64,000 nt of DNA. Source: Halomonas sp. GD1P12. GTDB taxonomy: Bacteria; Pseudomonadota; Gammaproteobacteria; Pseudomonadales; Halomonadaceae. A model generated the notes under the pieces. It searched no databases, was not told where the DNA came from, and was given only the letters and a program-made list of their open reading frames with translations. The first letter of the stretch is position 1, and every line of letters begins with the position of its first letter. Below, piece after piece: positions 54,852 through 63,176 of this stretch. The DNA lies in assembly GCF_025725645.1 (NCBI RefSeq), contig NZ_CP107007.1, positions 1,178,001-1,242,000 of the forward strand, written 5' to 3'. Both the position numbers and the translations under genes were made by a program.

Positions 54852-55445
54852 TTAGCGGGCCAGAAGCCTTGCAAGCTCGGGGTCGCTGAACGCGCGATTC
54901 ATGCCGTCGCTGAGCAAATCGTTGATCATGCGCGTGTTGGTCGCCTCACCGGGCTTGATGGCGTAGCCCTGGGTGCGCCGCGAGGTATAAGTGCCGGTGT
55001 AGGTGGTGCCGCGGTTTTGCGCGATGGCGCGAAAGACCGCTTCGATGCGCGCTTCGTCGACCAGGGGTTGGCCGCTGTCGGCCTGGCCGTAGTGCAGGCT
55101 GGCAAGCTCCAGCGTCAGGCTCGGGGCGTTTTGCACTGGGCTACTGGTGGGGTTGAAACCCATTTCGCGCACCGCGCGCTCCGCCTCGGCTTGAAGCCTC
55201 GGCACCAGTTCGTGGCTGTTGACCGTAATCTGGGCCGTGGACATGCTGCCGCCGGCGCGGGTGCCGATCACTTCGCTTTCACGGGCGTCGACCGCTGCGA
55301 CGCTGACCTGCTGCCCCGAGCCCGCCTTGGGCACCTCGGCGGTGCGCTCCGGGCTTAGCTGAAGGTACTGGGGGCTGGCGCAGCCGGTAAGCCAGGCGCC
55401 TGCGACAAGCGCCGTGGTGAGCGTTAAAAAATGACGCCGAAGCAT
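54852..55445 (-). CDS. YajG-like lipoprotein
   Basis: A 197-residue lipoprotein with lipobox AWLTGC (Cys22), followed by YLQLSPERTAEVP; the TRAGGSMSTAQITVNSHELVPRL region fits the YajG family. Predicted periplasmic, probably at the outer membrane. Function is unknown. It is divergent from the AlkB-like gene across a 93-base gap. Confidence 0.87.
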   Translation of the reverse strand: MLRRHFLTLTTALVAGAWLTGCASPQYLQLSPERTAEVPKAGSGQQVSVAAVDARESEVIGTRAGGSMSTAQITVNSHELVPRLQAEAERAVREMGFNPTSSPVQNAPSLTLELASLHYGQADSGQPLVDEARIEAVFRAIAQNRGTTYTGTYTSRRTQGYAIKPGEATNTRMINDLLSDGMNRAFSDPELARLLAR

Positions 55446-55538
55446 GGTGTTTCTCCGCGATGGTTAAAAAGGCCAGTATAGCCTGCGCTCGCGCGTCGGG
55501 TACATGCAAACCCAAAGGCACGTTTCTGGAGAGTTTTC

Positions 55539-56153
55539 ATGGAGCAAGAGGCGCTTTTCGACACGCCGCCGCCGGCCAATTTGCTGCCCCACGACGGCGA
55601 GGCGTTTTACCTCGGCCCGGTGCTCACCGAGCGCGAGGCAAGCGCCTACTTCACGCGCTGTGTTTTAGAGCTCGACTGGGCCCACGAGCGTGTGGTGATG
55701 TTCGGCCGTGACATCACCACCCGGCGTAAGGTCGCCTGGTACGCCGATGCGCCGGCCACCTACACCTACTCGGGTCAGACCAAACGGGCGCGGGTTTGGC
55801 CGGCGCTTTTGCAGGCGCTGAAAGAGCGGGTAGAGCGGGCAAGTGGGGCGCGCTTTGATTCGTGCCTGTGCAATCTCTACCACTCGGGCGAGGAGGGCAT
55901 GGGCTGGCACAGCGACGACGAGCGCGAGCTTGCCGAGCAAGGCATCATCGCCTCGCTGACGCTCGGCGGCGAGCGGCGTTTCTCGTTCAAGCACAAGGCG
56001 AGCGGCGAGCGCGTCTCGCTTTTGCTGGAACATGGCAGCCTTCTGATCATGCGGGGGGCGACCCAGACCCACTGGTGGCACAGCCTGCCCAAAACCAAAA
56101 AGTGTACGGATGCGCGGGTGAATCTGACCTTTCGCCAGCTGCGCGCCGGATGA
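55539..56153 (+). CDS. AlkB-like Fe(II)/2-oxoglutarate dioxygenase
   Basis: A 204-residue cytosolic dioxygenase of the AlkB family, likely removing methyl groups from damaged nucleic acids, though the substrate cannot be read off. The iron ligands are HSD (GMGWHSDDE, about residue 124-126) and His in THWWHSLP (about 179); the 2-oxoglutarate Arg is in RVNLTFRQL. The NxYHxGxxGMGWHxDDE pattern (LCNLYHSGEEGMGWHSDDE) is diagnostic. The start at 55539 has a GGAG-like signal. It ends before a bidirectional terminator. Confidence 0.94.
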   Translation: MEQEALFDTPPPANLLPHDGEAFYLGPVLTEREASAYFTRCVLELDWAHERVVMFGRDITTRRKVAWYADAPATYTYSGQTKRARVWPALLQALKERVERASGARFDSCLCNLYHSGEEGMGWHSDDERELAEQGIIASLTLGGERRFSFKHKASGERVSLLLEHGSLLIMRGATQTHWWHSLPKTKKCTDARVNLTFRQLRAG

Positions 56154-56157
56154 ACGC

Positions 56158-56190
56158 GAAGGCGCCGCTGGTCAGCGGCGCCTTCGTTTA
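56158..56190. terminator. Bidirectional terminator between alkB-like gene and cysA
   Basis: GAAGGCGCCGCT / AGCGGCGCCTTC 12-bp stem with a GGTC loop; a GTTT run follows on the plus strand, and the minus-strand 3' side reads CGCGTTC. Serves the AlkB-like gene; the role for cysA is less sure. Confidence 0.75.
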
Positions 56191-57273
56191 GTGGGGCTGG
56201 CGTGTCTTCGCCGCGTCGTCCTTGAAGCGGTGCCAGCGCCTTGGGTGGGCGTAAAGGCGCTGGCCGCGATGGATCTTCAGGCGCTCGAAATCCGAGTGGC
56301 GTACCGTGGCAAGCCAGGGTGCGCCGAGCCAGTCGGCTTCGAGCTCCACGCGCACCTCGGCGCCGACCAGCGAAAACGCGGTGATCGTCATCGGCAGGTG
56401 AACGCCGGGCTCGAACGTTTCCGCCAGGCGCACCTCGTGGGGGCGCAGCAAGAGCTCCTCGTCACCATCCGGTAGGTCGACCTTGAGCTTCGCATCGCCG
56501 CAGGTGAGCACGCCGTTTTTGACGTGGCCTTCCAGATGGTTGACGTCGCCCAGAAACTCGAACACGAAGCGGTTTTTCGGTGCCCGGTAGAGCGCCTCGG
56601 GCGTATCGATCTGCTCGATGCGGCCGTTACTCATGACCACCACGCGGTCGGAAAGCTCCAGCGCCTCCTCCTGGTCGTGGGTGACGAACACGCTGGTAAA
56701 CCCCAGCTCTTCGTGCAGGCGGCGCAGCCACCGGCGAAGGTCCTGGCGCACCTTGGCGTCCAGCGCGCCGAAAGGCTCGTCGAGCAGCAGTACGTCCGGC
56801 TGGACCGCAAGTGCCCGTGCCAGCGACACCCGCTGCTGCTGACCGCCGGAGAGCTGGGCCGGCAGGCGGTTGGCGAAGTGCTCGAGCTTGACCATTTCCA
56901 GAAGCCGAAAGACCCGCGCGCGAATCTCGCCTTTCGATGGGCGGTCCTTGCGCGGCATCACGGTCAGACCGAAGGCGACGTTATCGAACACGCTCATGTG
57001 GCGAAAAAGCGCGTAGTGTTGAAAGACGAAGCCGATGCGTCGGTCGCGTACGTGCACGTGGGTCACGTCGCGCTCGCCGAACAGGATTTTACCCGGGGTG
57101 GGCGAGCGGTCGGCGTTTTCGAGCCCCGCGATGATGCGCAAAAGCGTGGTCTTGCCGGAGCCTGACGGCCCCAGAAGGCCCACCAGCTCGCCGTCGTGAA
57201 TGTTGAGATCGATCGGCTCGAGCGCCTGAGTGGCGCCGAAGTGCTTGGCGATATGGTGTAGCTCGATGCTCAT
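56188..57273 (-). CDS. cysA: Sulfate/thiosulfate ABC transporter ATP-binding protein
   Basis: A 361-residue ATPase of the sulfate importer. Walker A GPSGSGKTT, signature LSGGQQQRVSLARALA, Walker B VLLLDEPFGALD and VTHDQEEALELSDR are clear; a TOBE-like C-terminal region follows. The ATG overlaps the cysW stop by four bases (ATGA). It is last of the binding protein-cysT-cysW-cysA operon. Confidence 0.96.
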   Translation of the reverse strand: MSIELHHIAKHFGATQALEPIDLNIHDGELVGLLGPSGSGKTTLLRIIAGLENADRSPTPGKILFGERDVTHVHVRDRRIGFVFQHYALFRHMSVFDNVAFGLTVMPRKDRPSKGEIRARVFRLLEMVKLEHFANRLPAQLSGGQQQRVSLARALAVQPDVLLLDEPFGALDAKVRQDLRRWLRRLHEELGFTSVFVTHDQEEALELSDRVVVMSNGRIEQIDTPEALYRAPKNRFVFEFLGDVNHLEGHVKNGVLTCGDAKLKVDLPDGDEELLLRPHEVRLAETFEPGVHLPMTITAFSLVGAEVRVELEADWLGAPWLATVRHSDFERLKIHRGQRLYAHPRRWHRFKDDAAKTRQPH

Positions 57274-58097
57274 AAAATGGCCTCCCGGCGGGTGGCGCGC
57301 CGCTGAAGGGCCGCCTTGGTCGCCAGCGTCAAAAGCGCAATCAGCGCCAGCAGCGCCGCGCTCGAAAACGCCCCGACCGCATTGTAATCCTGGTAAAGCT
57401 GCTCGAGGTGCAGCGGCAGAGTGTTGGTCTGGCCGCGAATCGCCCCGGACACTACCGACACGGCGCCGAACTCACCCACTGCTCGGGCGTTGGTCAAAAT
57501 GACGCCATACAAAAGCGCCCACTTGATGTTGGGCAGCGTGACGCGGCGAAAGACGATCCAGCCGGAGGCGCCCAGGGTCACCGCTGCTTCCTCTTCGCGG
57601 GTGCCCTGGGCCTGCATCAGCGGAATCAGCTCACGGGCGACGAACGGGCAGGTGACGAAGATGGTGACCATCAAAATTCCCGGCCAGGCGAACATCAGCT
57701 GGATATCGTAGCCGTCCAGAAAGCTTCCGATCCAGCCGTTACGCCCGTAGAGCAGCAGATAAACGAGCCCTGCCACCACCGGCGATACCGCGAAGGGAAT
57801 GTCGATCAGCGTTTGCAGAATTCGCCGACCGGGAAAGCGAAACCGGGTGACCAGCCAGGCCAGCGCCACGCCAAATACCAGGCACACCGGAATGGTCATC
57901 AGCGCGATCAAAAGCGTCAGGCCAATGGCGTGCAGGGTATAGACGTTGCTGACGTTTTCCCAGAACACCATCACGCCGCTGGACAGCGCCTGGGCGAAAA
58001 TGGCGACCAGCGGCAGCAGCAGAAACAGCGCCGATAAGAAAACGGCGGCGGCTATCAGGATATTTCGAACCAGCGGTGCATCACCCACGCGGCGCAT
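57270..58097 (-). CDS. cysW: Sulfate ABC transporter permease CysW
   Basis: A 275-residue inner-membrane permease with about six helices and the EAA motif (EEEAAVTLGASGWIVFRRVTLPNIKWALLYG). The start at 58097 (MRRVGDAPLVRN) overlaps the cysT stop by three bases; the longer frame starting 15 codons earlier is unneeded. Coupled to both neighbours. Confidence 0.95.
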   Translation of the reverse strand: MRRVGDAPLVRNILIAAAVFLSALFLLLPLVAIFAQALSSGVMVFWENVSNVYTLHAIGLTLLIALMTIPVCLVFGVALAWLVTRFRFPGRRILQTLIDIPFAVSPVVAGLVYLLLYGRNGWIGSFLDGYDIQLMFAWPGILMVTIFVTCPFVARELIPLMQAQGTREEEAAVTLGASGWIVFRRVTLPNIKWALLYGVILTNARAVGEFGAVSVVSGAIRGQTNTLPLHLEQLYQDYNAVGAFSSAALLALIALLTLATKAALQRRATRREAIL

Positions 58098-58951
58098 CAG
58101 GTAGATCCTCCGTGCAGACGACGAACGAAGCGCCCCTGCCACACGTTGATCGCGAGCAGCAGCGCCAGTGAAGTGAACAGCACGACTGAGGCGATCGCCG
58201 AGGCGCCGGCGTAGTCGTACTCCTGCAGGCGCACGAAAATCATCAGTGCGGTGATTTCGGTTTCATAAGGCATGTTGCCGGCGATGAAGATGATCGCCCC
58301 GAACTCACCGAGCGAGCGCACGAAGGCGAGCCCGGTGCCGGTGACCAGCGCTGGCCACAGGTGCGGCATGATCACGCGGCGAAACGCGACGCCGTCGGTG
58401 GCGCCGAGCGACATCGCCGCCTCGTCGATCTCCCCCGGTAGATCCTCCAGCACCGGCTGCACCGTGCGCACCACGAAGGGAATACTGGTGAACGCCATGG
58501 CAAGCGCAATGCCCACCCAGGTGTAGGCCACCTGAAACCCCAGCGGCTCGAGCAGTCGACCCATCCAGCCGTTACTGGCGTAGAGCGTGGCAAGCGTAAT
58601 GCCGGCCACGGCGGTGGGGAGCGCAAAGGGCAGGTCCATCAGCGCGTCCAGAAGCCGCTTGCCGGGAAACTCGTAGCGTACCAGCACCCAGGCCAACAGC
58701 AGCCCGAACGCTGCATTGACCAATGCAGCCACCGCCGCCGCGCCCAGCGTCACCATATAGCTTGCCACCACTCGGCCTTCCGTAACGATCGACCAGTACT
58801 CGGCGAGGCTCAACCCCGCCAGCTGGCCGAACAGCCCGGTGATGGGTAAAAGCAGCACCAGCGAAATGAACAGCACGCTGATACCCATGGACAAACCAAA
58901 ACCCGGCAGCACGCGCGCGCTGCCGGATTGGCGAAAGCTCAACGATTTCAT
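58097..58951 (-). CDS. cysT: Sulfate ABC transporter permease CysT
   Basis: A 284-residue permease with about six helices and the EAA motif (EIDEAAMSLGATDGVAFRRVIMPHLWPALVTG). It pairs with CysW as the channel. It follows the sulfate-binding gene by nine bases. Confidence 0.95.
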   Translation of the reverse strand: MKSLSFRQSGSARVLPGFGLSMGISVLFISLVLLLPITGLFGQLAGLSLAEYWSIVTEGRVVASYMVTLGAAAVAALVNAAFGLLLAWVLVRYEFPGKRLLDALMDLPFALPTAVAGITLATLYASNGWMGRLLEPLGFQVAYTWVGIALAMAFTSIPFVVRTVQPVLEDLPGEIDEAAMSLGATDGVAFRRVIMPHLWPALVTGTGLAFVRSLGEFGAIIFIAGNMPYETEITALMIFVRLQEYDYAGASAIASVVLFTSLALLLAINVWQGRFVRRLHGGST

Positions 58952-58960
58952 GCCGAGCCG

Positions 58961-59992
58961 TTAGCGACGCTGAAGCTGGTCGAGCATGCCGCCGCTCTCA
59001 AAATGCGTTTCCATGATCTCGTCCCAGCTGCCGAAGACGTCGTCGACGTTGAAAAGCTCGGTTTCCGGAAACTCGTCGGCGAACTCTTCTACCACGGCGT
59101 CGTTATGAACGCGGTAGTTGAAGCCGGCCAGCGTGCGCTGAGCCTCTTCGGTGTAGAGGTAGTCGAGATAGCCCTGAGCGAGGTCCTCGTTGCCGTTACG
59201 CTCGGCGTTTTCCGAGACCACCGCGACCGGGAACTCCGCCAGCACGCTCATTGGCGGCACGATGACTTCGTAATCGTCGCTGCCGTACTCGCGGCGAATG
59301 TTGTTCACCTCGGACTCGAAGCTGATCAGCACGTCGCCAATGCCGCGTTCGATGAAGCTCGTGGTGGCGCCGCGACCGCCGGTGTCGAATACCGCCACGT
59401 TGGCGAGAAGGGTACGCATGAACTCATGAATCTGCTCTTCGTCACCCTCGAATTCACGATCGGCGAAGCCCCAGGCGGCGAGGTAGGTGTAGCGTGCGTT
59501 GCCGGAGGTTTTCGGGTTGGGGAATACCAGCTCGACGTCTTCCTGAACCAGATCGTCCCAGCTCTCGATACCCTTGGGGTTGTCCTTGCGCACCAGAAAG
59601 GCCGTGGTGGAGTAGTAGGGCGAGGCGTTGTTGTCGAACGCGTCCTGCCAGTCCTCGTCGACCAGCCCGGCGTCCGCCAGTACGTCGACATCGGTCACCT
59701 GGTTGAAGGTGACGACATCGGCGCGAAGGCCCTGCATGATGGCACGCGCCTGGGCAGAGGAGCCGCCGTGGGACTGGCTCACGCTGACCTCTTCGTCGTG
59801 CTCCTGCTCCCACCACTCGATGAAGTCCGGATTGATCGCGGCGAACAGCTCGCGAGCGATATCGTAGGACGAGTTCAGAAGCTCGCGCTCCTGGGCCATG
59901 GCGGTACCGGTCGCGCCAGCAGCGGTGGCGCTGAGAGCAAGGGCCAGCGCGGTGCGGGTGAAGGGAGCAGAGAGGGCAAGCGGTAAGCGCAT
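58961..59992 (-). CDS. Periplasmic sulfate-binding protein
   Basis: A 343-residue binding protein of the Sbp/CysP type. From the ATG at 59992 it has a signal peptide ending at TAMAQ, then the mature start ERELLNSSYDIARELFAAINPDFIEWW. SSYDIARELF and the SHGGSSAQARA segment fit sulfate binding; SYDVARELY is the usual Sbp form. AAGGAAAG precedes the ATG; the longer frame beginning at 60115 is unlikely. Sbp and CysP are not separable by eye. First gene of the operon. Confidence 0.93.
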   Translation of the reverse strand: MRLPLALSAPFTRTALALALSATAAGATGTAMAQERELLNSSYDIARELFAAINPDFIEWWEQEHDEEVSVSQSHGGSSAQARAIMQGLRADVVTFNQVTDVDVLADAGLVDEDWQDAFDNNASPYYSTTAFLVRKDNPKGIESWDDLVQEDVELVFPNPKTSGNARYTYLAAWGFADREFEGDEEQIHEFMRTLLANVAVFDTGGRGATTSFIERGIGDVLISFESEVNNIRREYGSDDYEVIVPPMSVLAEFPVAVVSENAERNGNEDLAQGYLDYLYTEEAQRTLAGFNYRVHNDAVVEEFADEFPETELFNVDDVFGSWDEIMETHFESGGMLDQLQRR

Positions 59993-60219
59993 CGAATCTT
60001 TCCTTTTGTTGGCAGGCAAGTAGGAGTGAGCGAGGTGCCGAGCGATCATGCAAGCACGGCGTCCATGGAGATCGGTAGAGTCGGTCTGGCCATAGACTTT
60101 TTCGGGATAAGACAAGGTTAGTCCTGTGTTTCAGGAATTACAATCTGCCTTTATATTCGATTGAGGAATAATGACCGTTCCCTCGCCGCTAAGCGGACAG
60201 GCGCTGAAACGTCGGACTC

Positions 60220-60228
60220 TGGTATCAT
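60220..60228 (+). promoter_or_regulatory. Putative extended -10 promoter of rpe
   Basis: TGG-TATCAT about 50 bases before the rpe ATG. The -35 region is weak, as is common with extended -10 promoters. The 287-base region between the divergent sulfate-binding gene and rpe has no other clear elements. Confidence 0.45.
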
Positions 60229-60279
60229 GCGCGCTTTGTCAGCGCCTTTGAGGCGCGCCCGCTTTACCCTGGAGCGTTT

Positions 60280-60975
60280 ATGACCGCCGCGAAAGATTTT
60301 CTCATCGCCCCTTCGATTCTCTCTGCCAACTTCGCCCGCCTGGGGGAAGAGGTCGACAACGTGCTCGCCTCTGGCGCCGACATCGTCCACTTCGACGTCA
60401 TGGACAACCACTACGTGCCGAATCTGACCATTGGGCCGATGGTGTGCAAGGCGCTTAGAGACCACGGCGTGACCGCACCCATCGACGTGCATCTGATGGT
60501 CAAGCCGGTGGATCGCATGATCGGTGATTTCATCGAGGCCGGTGCCAGCTACATCACGTTTCACCCGGAAGCCTCCGAGCATATCGACCGCTCGCTCCAG
60601 CTGATTCGCGACGCCGGCTGCAAGGCGGGACTGGTGTTCAACCCGGCCACGCCGCTTTCCTATCTCGACTACGTGATGGACAAGATCGATATGGTGCTGC
60701 TGATGAGCGTCAACCCGGGCTTTGGCGGGCAGTCGTTCATTCCGGCGACGCTGGACAAGCTCAGGCAAGCGCGCGCGCGTATCGACGCCGCCCCGCACCC
60801 GATTCGCCTGGAGGTCGACGGCGGCGTCAAGGTGGATAACATTCAGGCCATCAGGGAGGCCGGCGCGGATACGTTCGTCGCCGGCTCCGCGATCTTCAAT
60901 GCACACAGCAAAAGCGATCCGAACGGCTACGACAGCGTGATCGGCTCACTGCGCCAGGCTTTGGTAGGCCACTAA
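60280..60975 (+). CDS. rpe: Ribulose-phosphate 3-epimerase
   Basis: Interconverts ribulose 5-phosphate and xylulose 5-phosphate in the pentose phosphate pathway; cytosolic TIM barrel. The 231 residues show [17 protein letters not shown], the catalytic-metal segment [15 protein letters not shown] (Asp and His) and [17 protein letters not shown] region followed by [14 protein letters not shown] lies eight bases upstream of the ATG. The last codons (G-H-stop) start a 16-bp tandem array. Confidence 0.97.
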   Translation: MTAAKDFLIAPSILSANFARLGEEVDNVLASGADIVHFDVMDNHYVPNLTIGPMVCKALRDHGVTAPIDVHLMVKPVDRMIGDFIEAGASYITFHPEASEHIDRSLQLIRDAGCKAGLVFNPATPLSYLDYVMDKIDMVLLMSVNPGFGGQSFIPATLDKLRQARARIDAAPHPIRLEVDGGVKVDNIQAIREAGADTFVAGSAIFNAHSKSDPNGYDSVIGSLRQALVGH

Positions 60976-61013
60976 TCCGATAGGCCGCTAAATTCAGAGG
61001 CCACTCATTCTGG
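60966..61013 (+). repeat. Three tandem 16-bp units over the rpe stop
   Basis: Units start at 60966, 60982 and 60998 (AGGCCACTAATCCGAT, AGGCCGCTAAATTCAG, AGGCCACTCATTCTGG). The first contains the rpe stop TAA at 60973-60975; the second repeats that codon pattern with another TAA. Core AGGCC(A/G)CT is shared by all three. Confidence 0.7.
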
Positions 61014-61031
61014 AAAATCATCAGGTCGCGC

Positions 61032-62330
61032 TCAGTGCAGCTTCATGCGCGGCTTCAGATAACGGTTTAGCTTGTCCACCACCCAGGTCAGTCCGGTTTT
61101 CGGTACGCCGTGAATCGAGACCTGGTGCATGCGGTAGAGCGAGGCGTAGGCGTTGCGCGCCATCCAGCCTTCCAGAAACAGTCCGCGTGAGGCGCCACCG
61201 CGCATCAGGTTGCCAACCGCGTCGTAGCGGGCAAGCGACACCAGCGAGCCGTTATCCTTGTACTTGAAGGGCTTGAGTTCCTTGCTCTCGAGCGCCCGCG
61301 TGATATTTTCCGCCAACACCCCCGCCTGCTGGCGCACGGCCTGGGCCCGGGGTGGCACCGTGGAGTCGTCGCCCTGAGGGCAGCTGGCGCAGTCGCCCAT
61401 GGCGAAAATGCTCGGGTCGTCGACGCTCTGCATGGTCTGCTGGACGCATACCTGGTTTCTCTTGTTCACCGTAAGCCCCAGTTCGGCGAGAAAGTCCGGC
61501 GCCTTGATGCCCGCAGCCCAGACGTTCAGATCGGTTTCGATCGTTTCGCCGTCACCGGTGACCAGCTCGTACTCCCGCGCCTCCTTGATCGCGGTTTCCA
61601 GATGGATGTTGACGCCCAGGCTTTCGAGCTCCTTGTGAACGGTTTGGCTGACGCGTTCGGAAAGGGCGGGCAGAATGCGCGGCGCCGCCTCGATCAGGTG
61701 AACGCTGATCTGGTTGTCGTCGACGTTGGTGACCCCATAGGCATTGAGCAGGCGGGTGACGTCCAGAAGCTCCGCGGCGAGCTCCACCCCGGTCGCACCG
61801 CCGCCGACGATCCCGACGCTTAGTGTGGTGTGGGTTCGAAGCGTCGGGTCGGTGTAGCGCAGGAAGGTGTTGATCATGTCGCGCTGAAAGAGCTTCGCTT
61901 GCTGGGGCGAGTCGATGAAGTGGCAGTGCTCAGCCACGCCCTTGGTGCCGAAGTCGTTCGAGACGCTGCCAAGCGAGAGCACCAGGTAGTCATAGGTGAG
62001 GGTGCGCTCGGGCAGCACCTCGATACCATCCTCGTCGAGAATGGGGGCCAGGCTCAACGTTTTGTTTTCCCGGTCGAGCCCGCACAGCGAGCCGCGCTGG
62101 TAGCGGTAACCGTGGGCGCTGGAGTGGCCGCGAAAGTCGACCTCGTCCATGGCAGAGTTCAACACGCCGGTGGCCAGCTCATGCAGCAGCGGCTTCCAGA
62201 CGTGGGTGGCGCTGCGGTCCAGAAGGACGATTTCGGCGCGCTGCTTCTTGCCGAGCGTGCGCCCTAAACGCGTGGCGAGCGCAAGGCCTCCCGCGCCGCC
62301 GCCGACGATGACGATCCTTGGGTGAGTCAC
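61032..62330 (-). CDS. ndh: Type II NADH dehydrogenase
   Basis: A 432-residue membrane-associated, non-proton-pumping NADH:quinone oxidoreductase. FAD motif IVGGGAGGLALATRLG at the N-terminus, NADH motif GIVGGGATGVELAAEL near 175, and AMGDCASCPQ near 310. A C-terminal amphipathic region (GMARYDAVGNLMRGGASRGLFLEGW) mediates membrane binding. The start is a GTG at 62330 with AAGGAG upstream. It is convergent with rpe and divergent from gph. Confidence 0.95.
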   Translation of the reverse strand: MTHPRIVIVGGGAGGLALATRLGRTLGKKQRAEIVLLDRSATHVWKPLLHELATGVLNSAMDEVDFRGHSSAHGYRYQRGSLCGLDRENKTLSLAPILDEDGIEVLPERTLTYDYLVLSLGSVSNDFGTKGVAEHCHFIDSPQQAKLFQRDMINTFLRYTDPTLRTHTTLSVGIVGGGATGVELAAELLDVTRLLNAYGVTNVDDNQISVHLIEAAPRILPALSERVSQTVHKELESLGVNIHLETAIKEAREYELVTGDGETIETDLNVWAAGIKAPDFLAELGLTVNKRNQVCVQQTMQSVDDPSIFAMGDCASCPQGDDSTVPPRAQAVRQQAGVLAENITRALESKELKPFKYKDNGSLVSLARYDAVGNLMRGGASRGLFLEGWMARNAYASLYRMHQVSIHGVPKTGLTWVVDKLNRYLKPRMKLH

Positions 62331-62495
62331 TGGCTTCTCCTTGGCAAATTTGGCTTCAGCATAGTGCTTTCTACTGATTCTGACGAATGGCGGCGCGCGG
62401 TTTTATCGTCTTTTCGCCTGACGCAGGGCGTGCTTTTTGGCACTCTGAGCTTACCGCTTTTCGACAGCTCCTTGTAAACACCACAGGAAGGTTTC

Positions 62496-63164
62496 ATGCA
62501 CGCGATTTTAACGGACAAGCGGCTCATCGCTTTCGACTTGGACGGCACCCTGATCGACTCCGTGCCGGATTTGGCCGTGGGCGTGCAAAAAGCGCTCGAT
62601 GAGGTCGGCGTTCGCGCCCCGGACGAGGCCAACGTGCGCGACTGGGTGGGCAACGGCGCCCGGTCGCTGGTCGAGCGCGCCCTGACCTGGGCGCTGGGTA
62701 AGGCGCCAGACAACACGCTTTTGACCCAGGCGTATGAGGCGTTCATGCGCCACTACGGCGCCGCGCCGTTTGCCCATACCCGTGTGTACGATGGCGTTGA
62801 AAAGACGCTGGCCGCGCTCGATGAGGCCGGCTTCGCGCTTGCGCTAATCACCAACAAGCCCGAACGCTTCATCGCGCCGATTCTCGAACATTTCGGCCTG
62901 TTGAATTGGTTCGCGCTCTGTATCGGCGGCGACACCCTGGTCGAGAAAAAGCCGAGTGCGCTTCCGCTGCTGCACGCTGCAAATACGCTGGGCGCAGCGC
63001 CAAAGGCATGCGTGATGGTGGGGGATTCTAAACACGATATCGAGGCGGGCAGGGCGGCGGGGTTCGCCACCGTCGCCCTGCCTTATGGCTACAACCACGG
63101 GGAGCCGATCGAGGCGAGCCGGCCGGATCTTTGCGTGGCGAGCCTCACCGCGCTACTCGATTGA
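62496..63164 (+). CDS. gph: Phosphoglycolate phosphatase (HAD family)
   Basis: A 222-residue HAD phosphatase. Motif I FDLDGTLIDS has the nucleophile Asp; motif II ITNKPE and motif IV VGDSKHDIEAGRAAG are in place, with a cap domain between. Gph fits because rpe is nearby; in pseudomonads rpe and gph are neighbours. AGGAAG precedes the ATG. Activity on other small phosphates is possible. Confidence 0.92.
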   Translation: MHAILTDKRLIAFDLDGTLIDSVPDLAVGVQKALDEVGVRAPDEANVRDWVGNGARSLVERALTWALGKAPDNTLLTQAYEAFMRHYGAAPFAHTRVYDGVEKTLAALDEAGFALALITNKPERFIAPILEHFGLLNWFALCIGGDTLVEKKPSALPLLHAANTLGAAPKACVMVGDSKHDIEAGRAAGFATVALPYGYNHGEPIEASRPDLCVASLTALLD

Positions 63165-63176
63165 CAATGCCCCGGC

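Noticed and set aside
58928..59986. 352-codon plus-strand frame opposite the sulfate-binding gene
   Set aside because: Antisense to a well-identified gene and without any recognisable domain.
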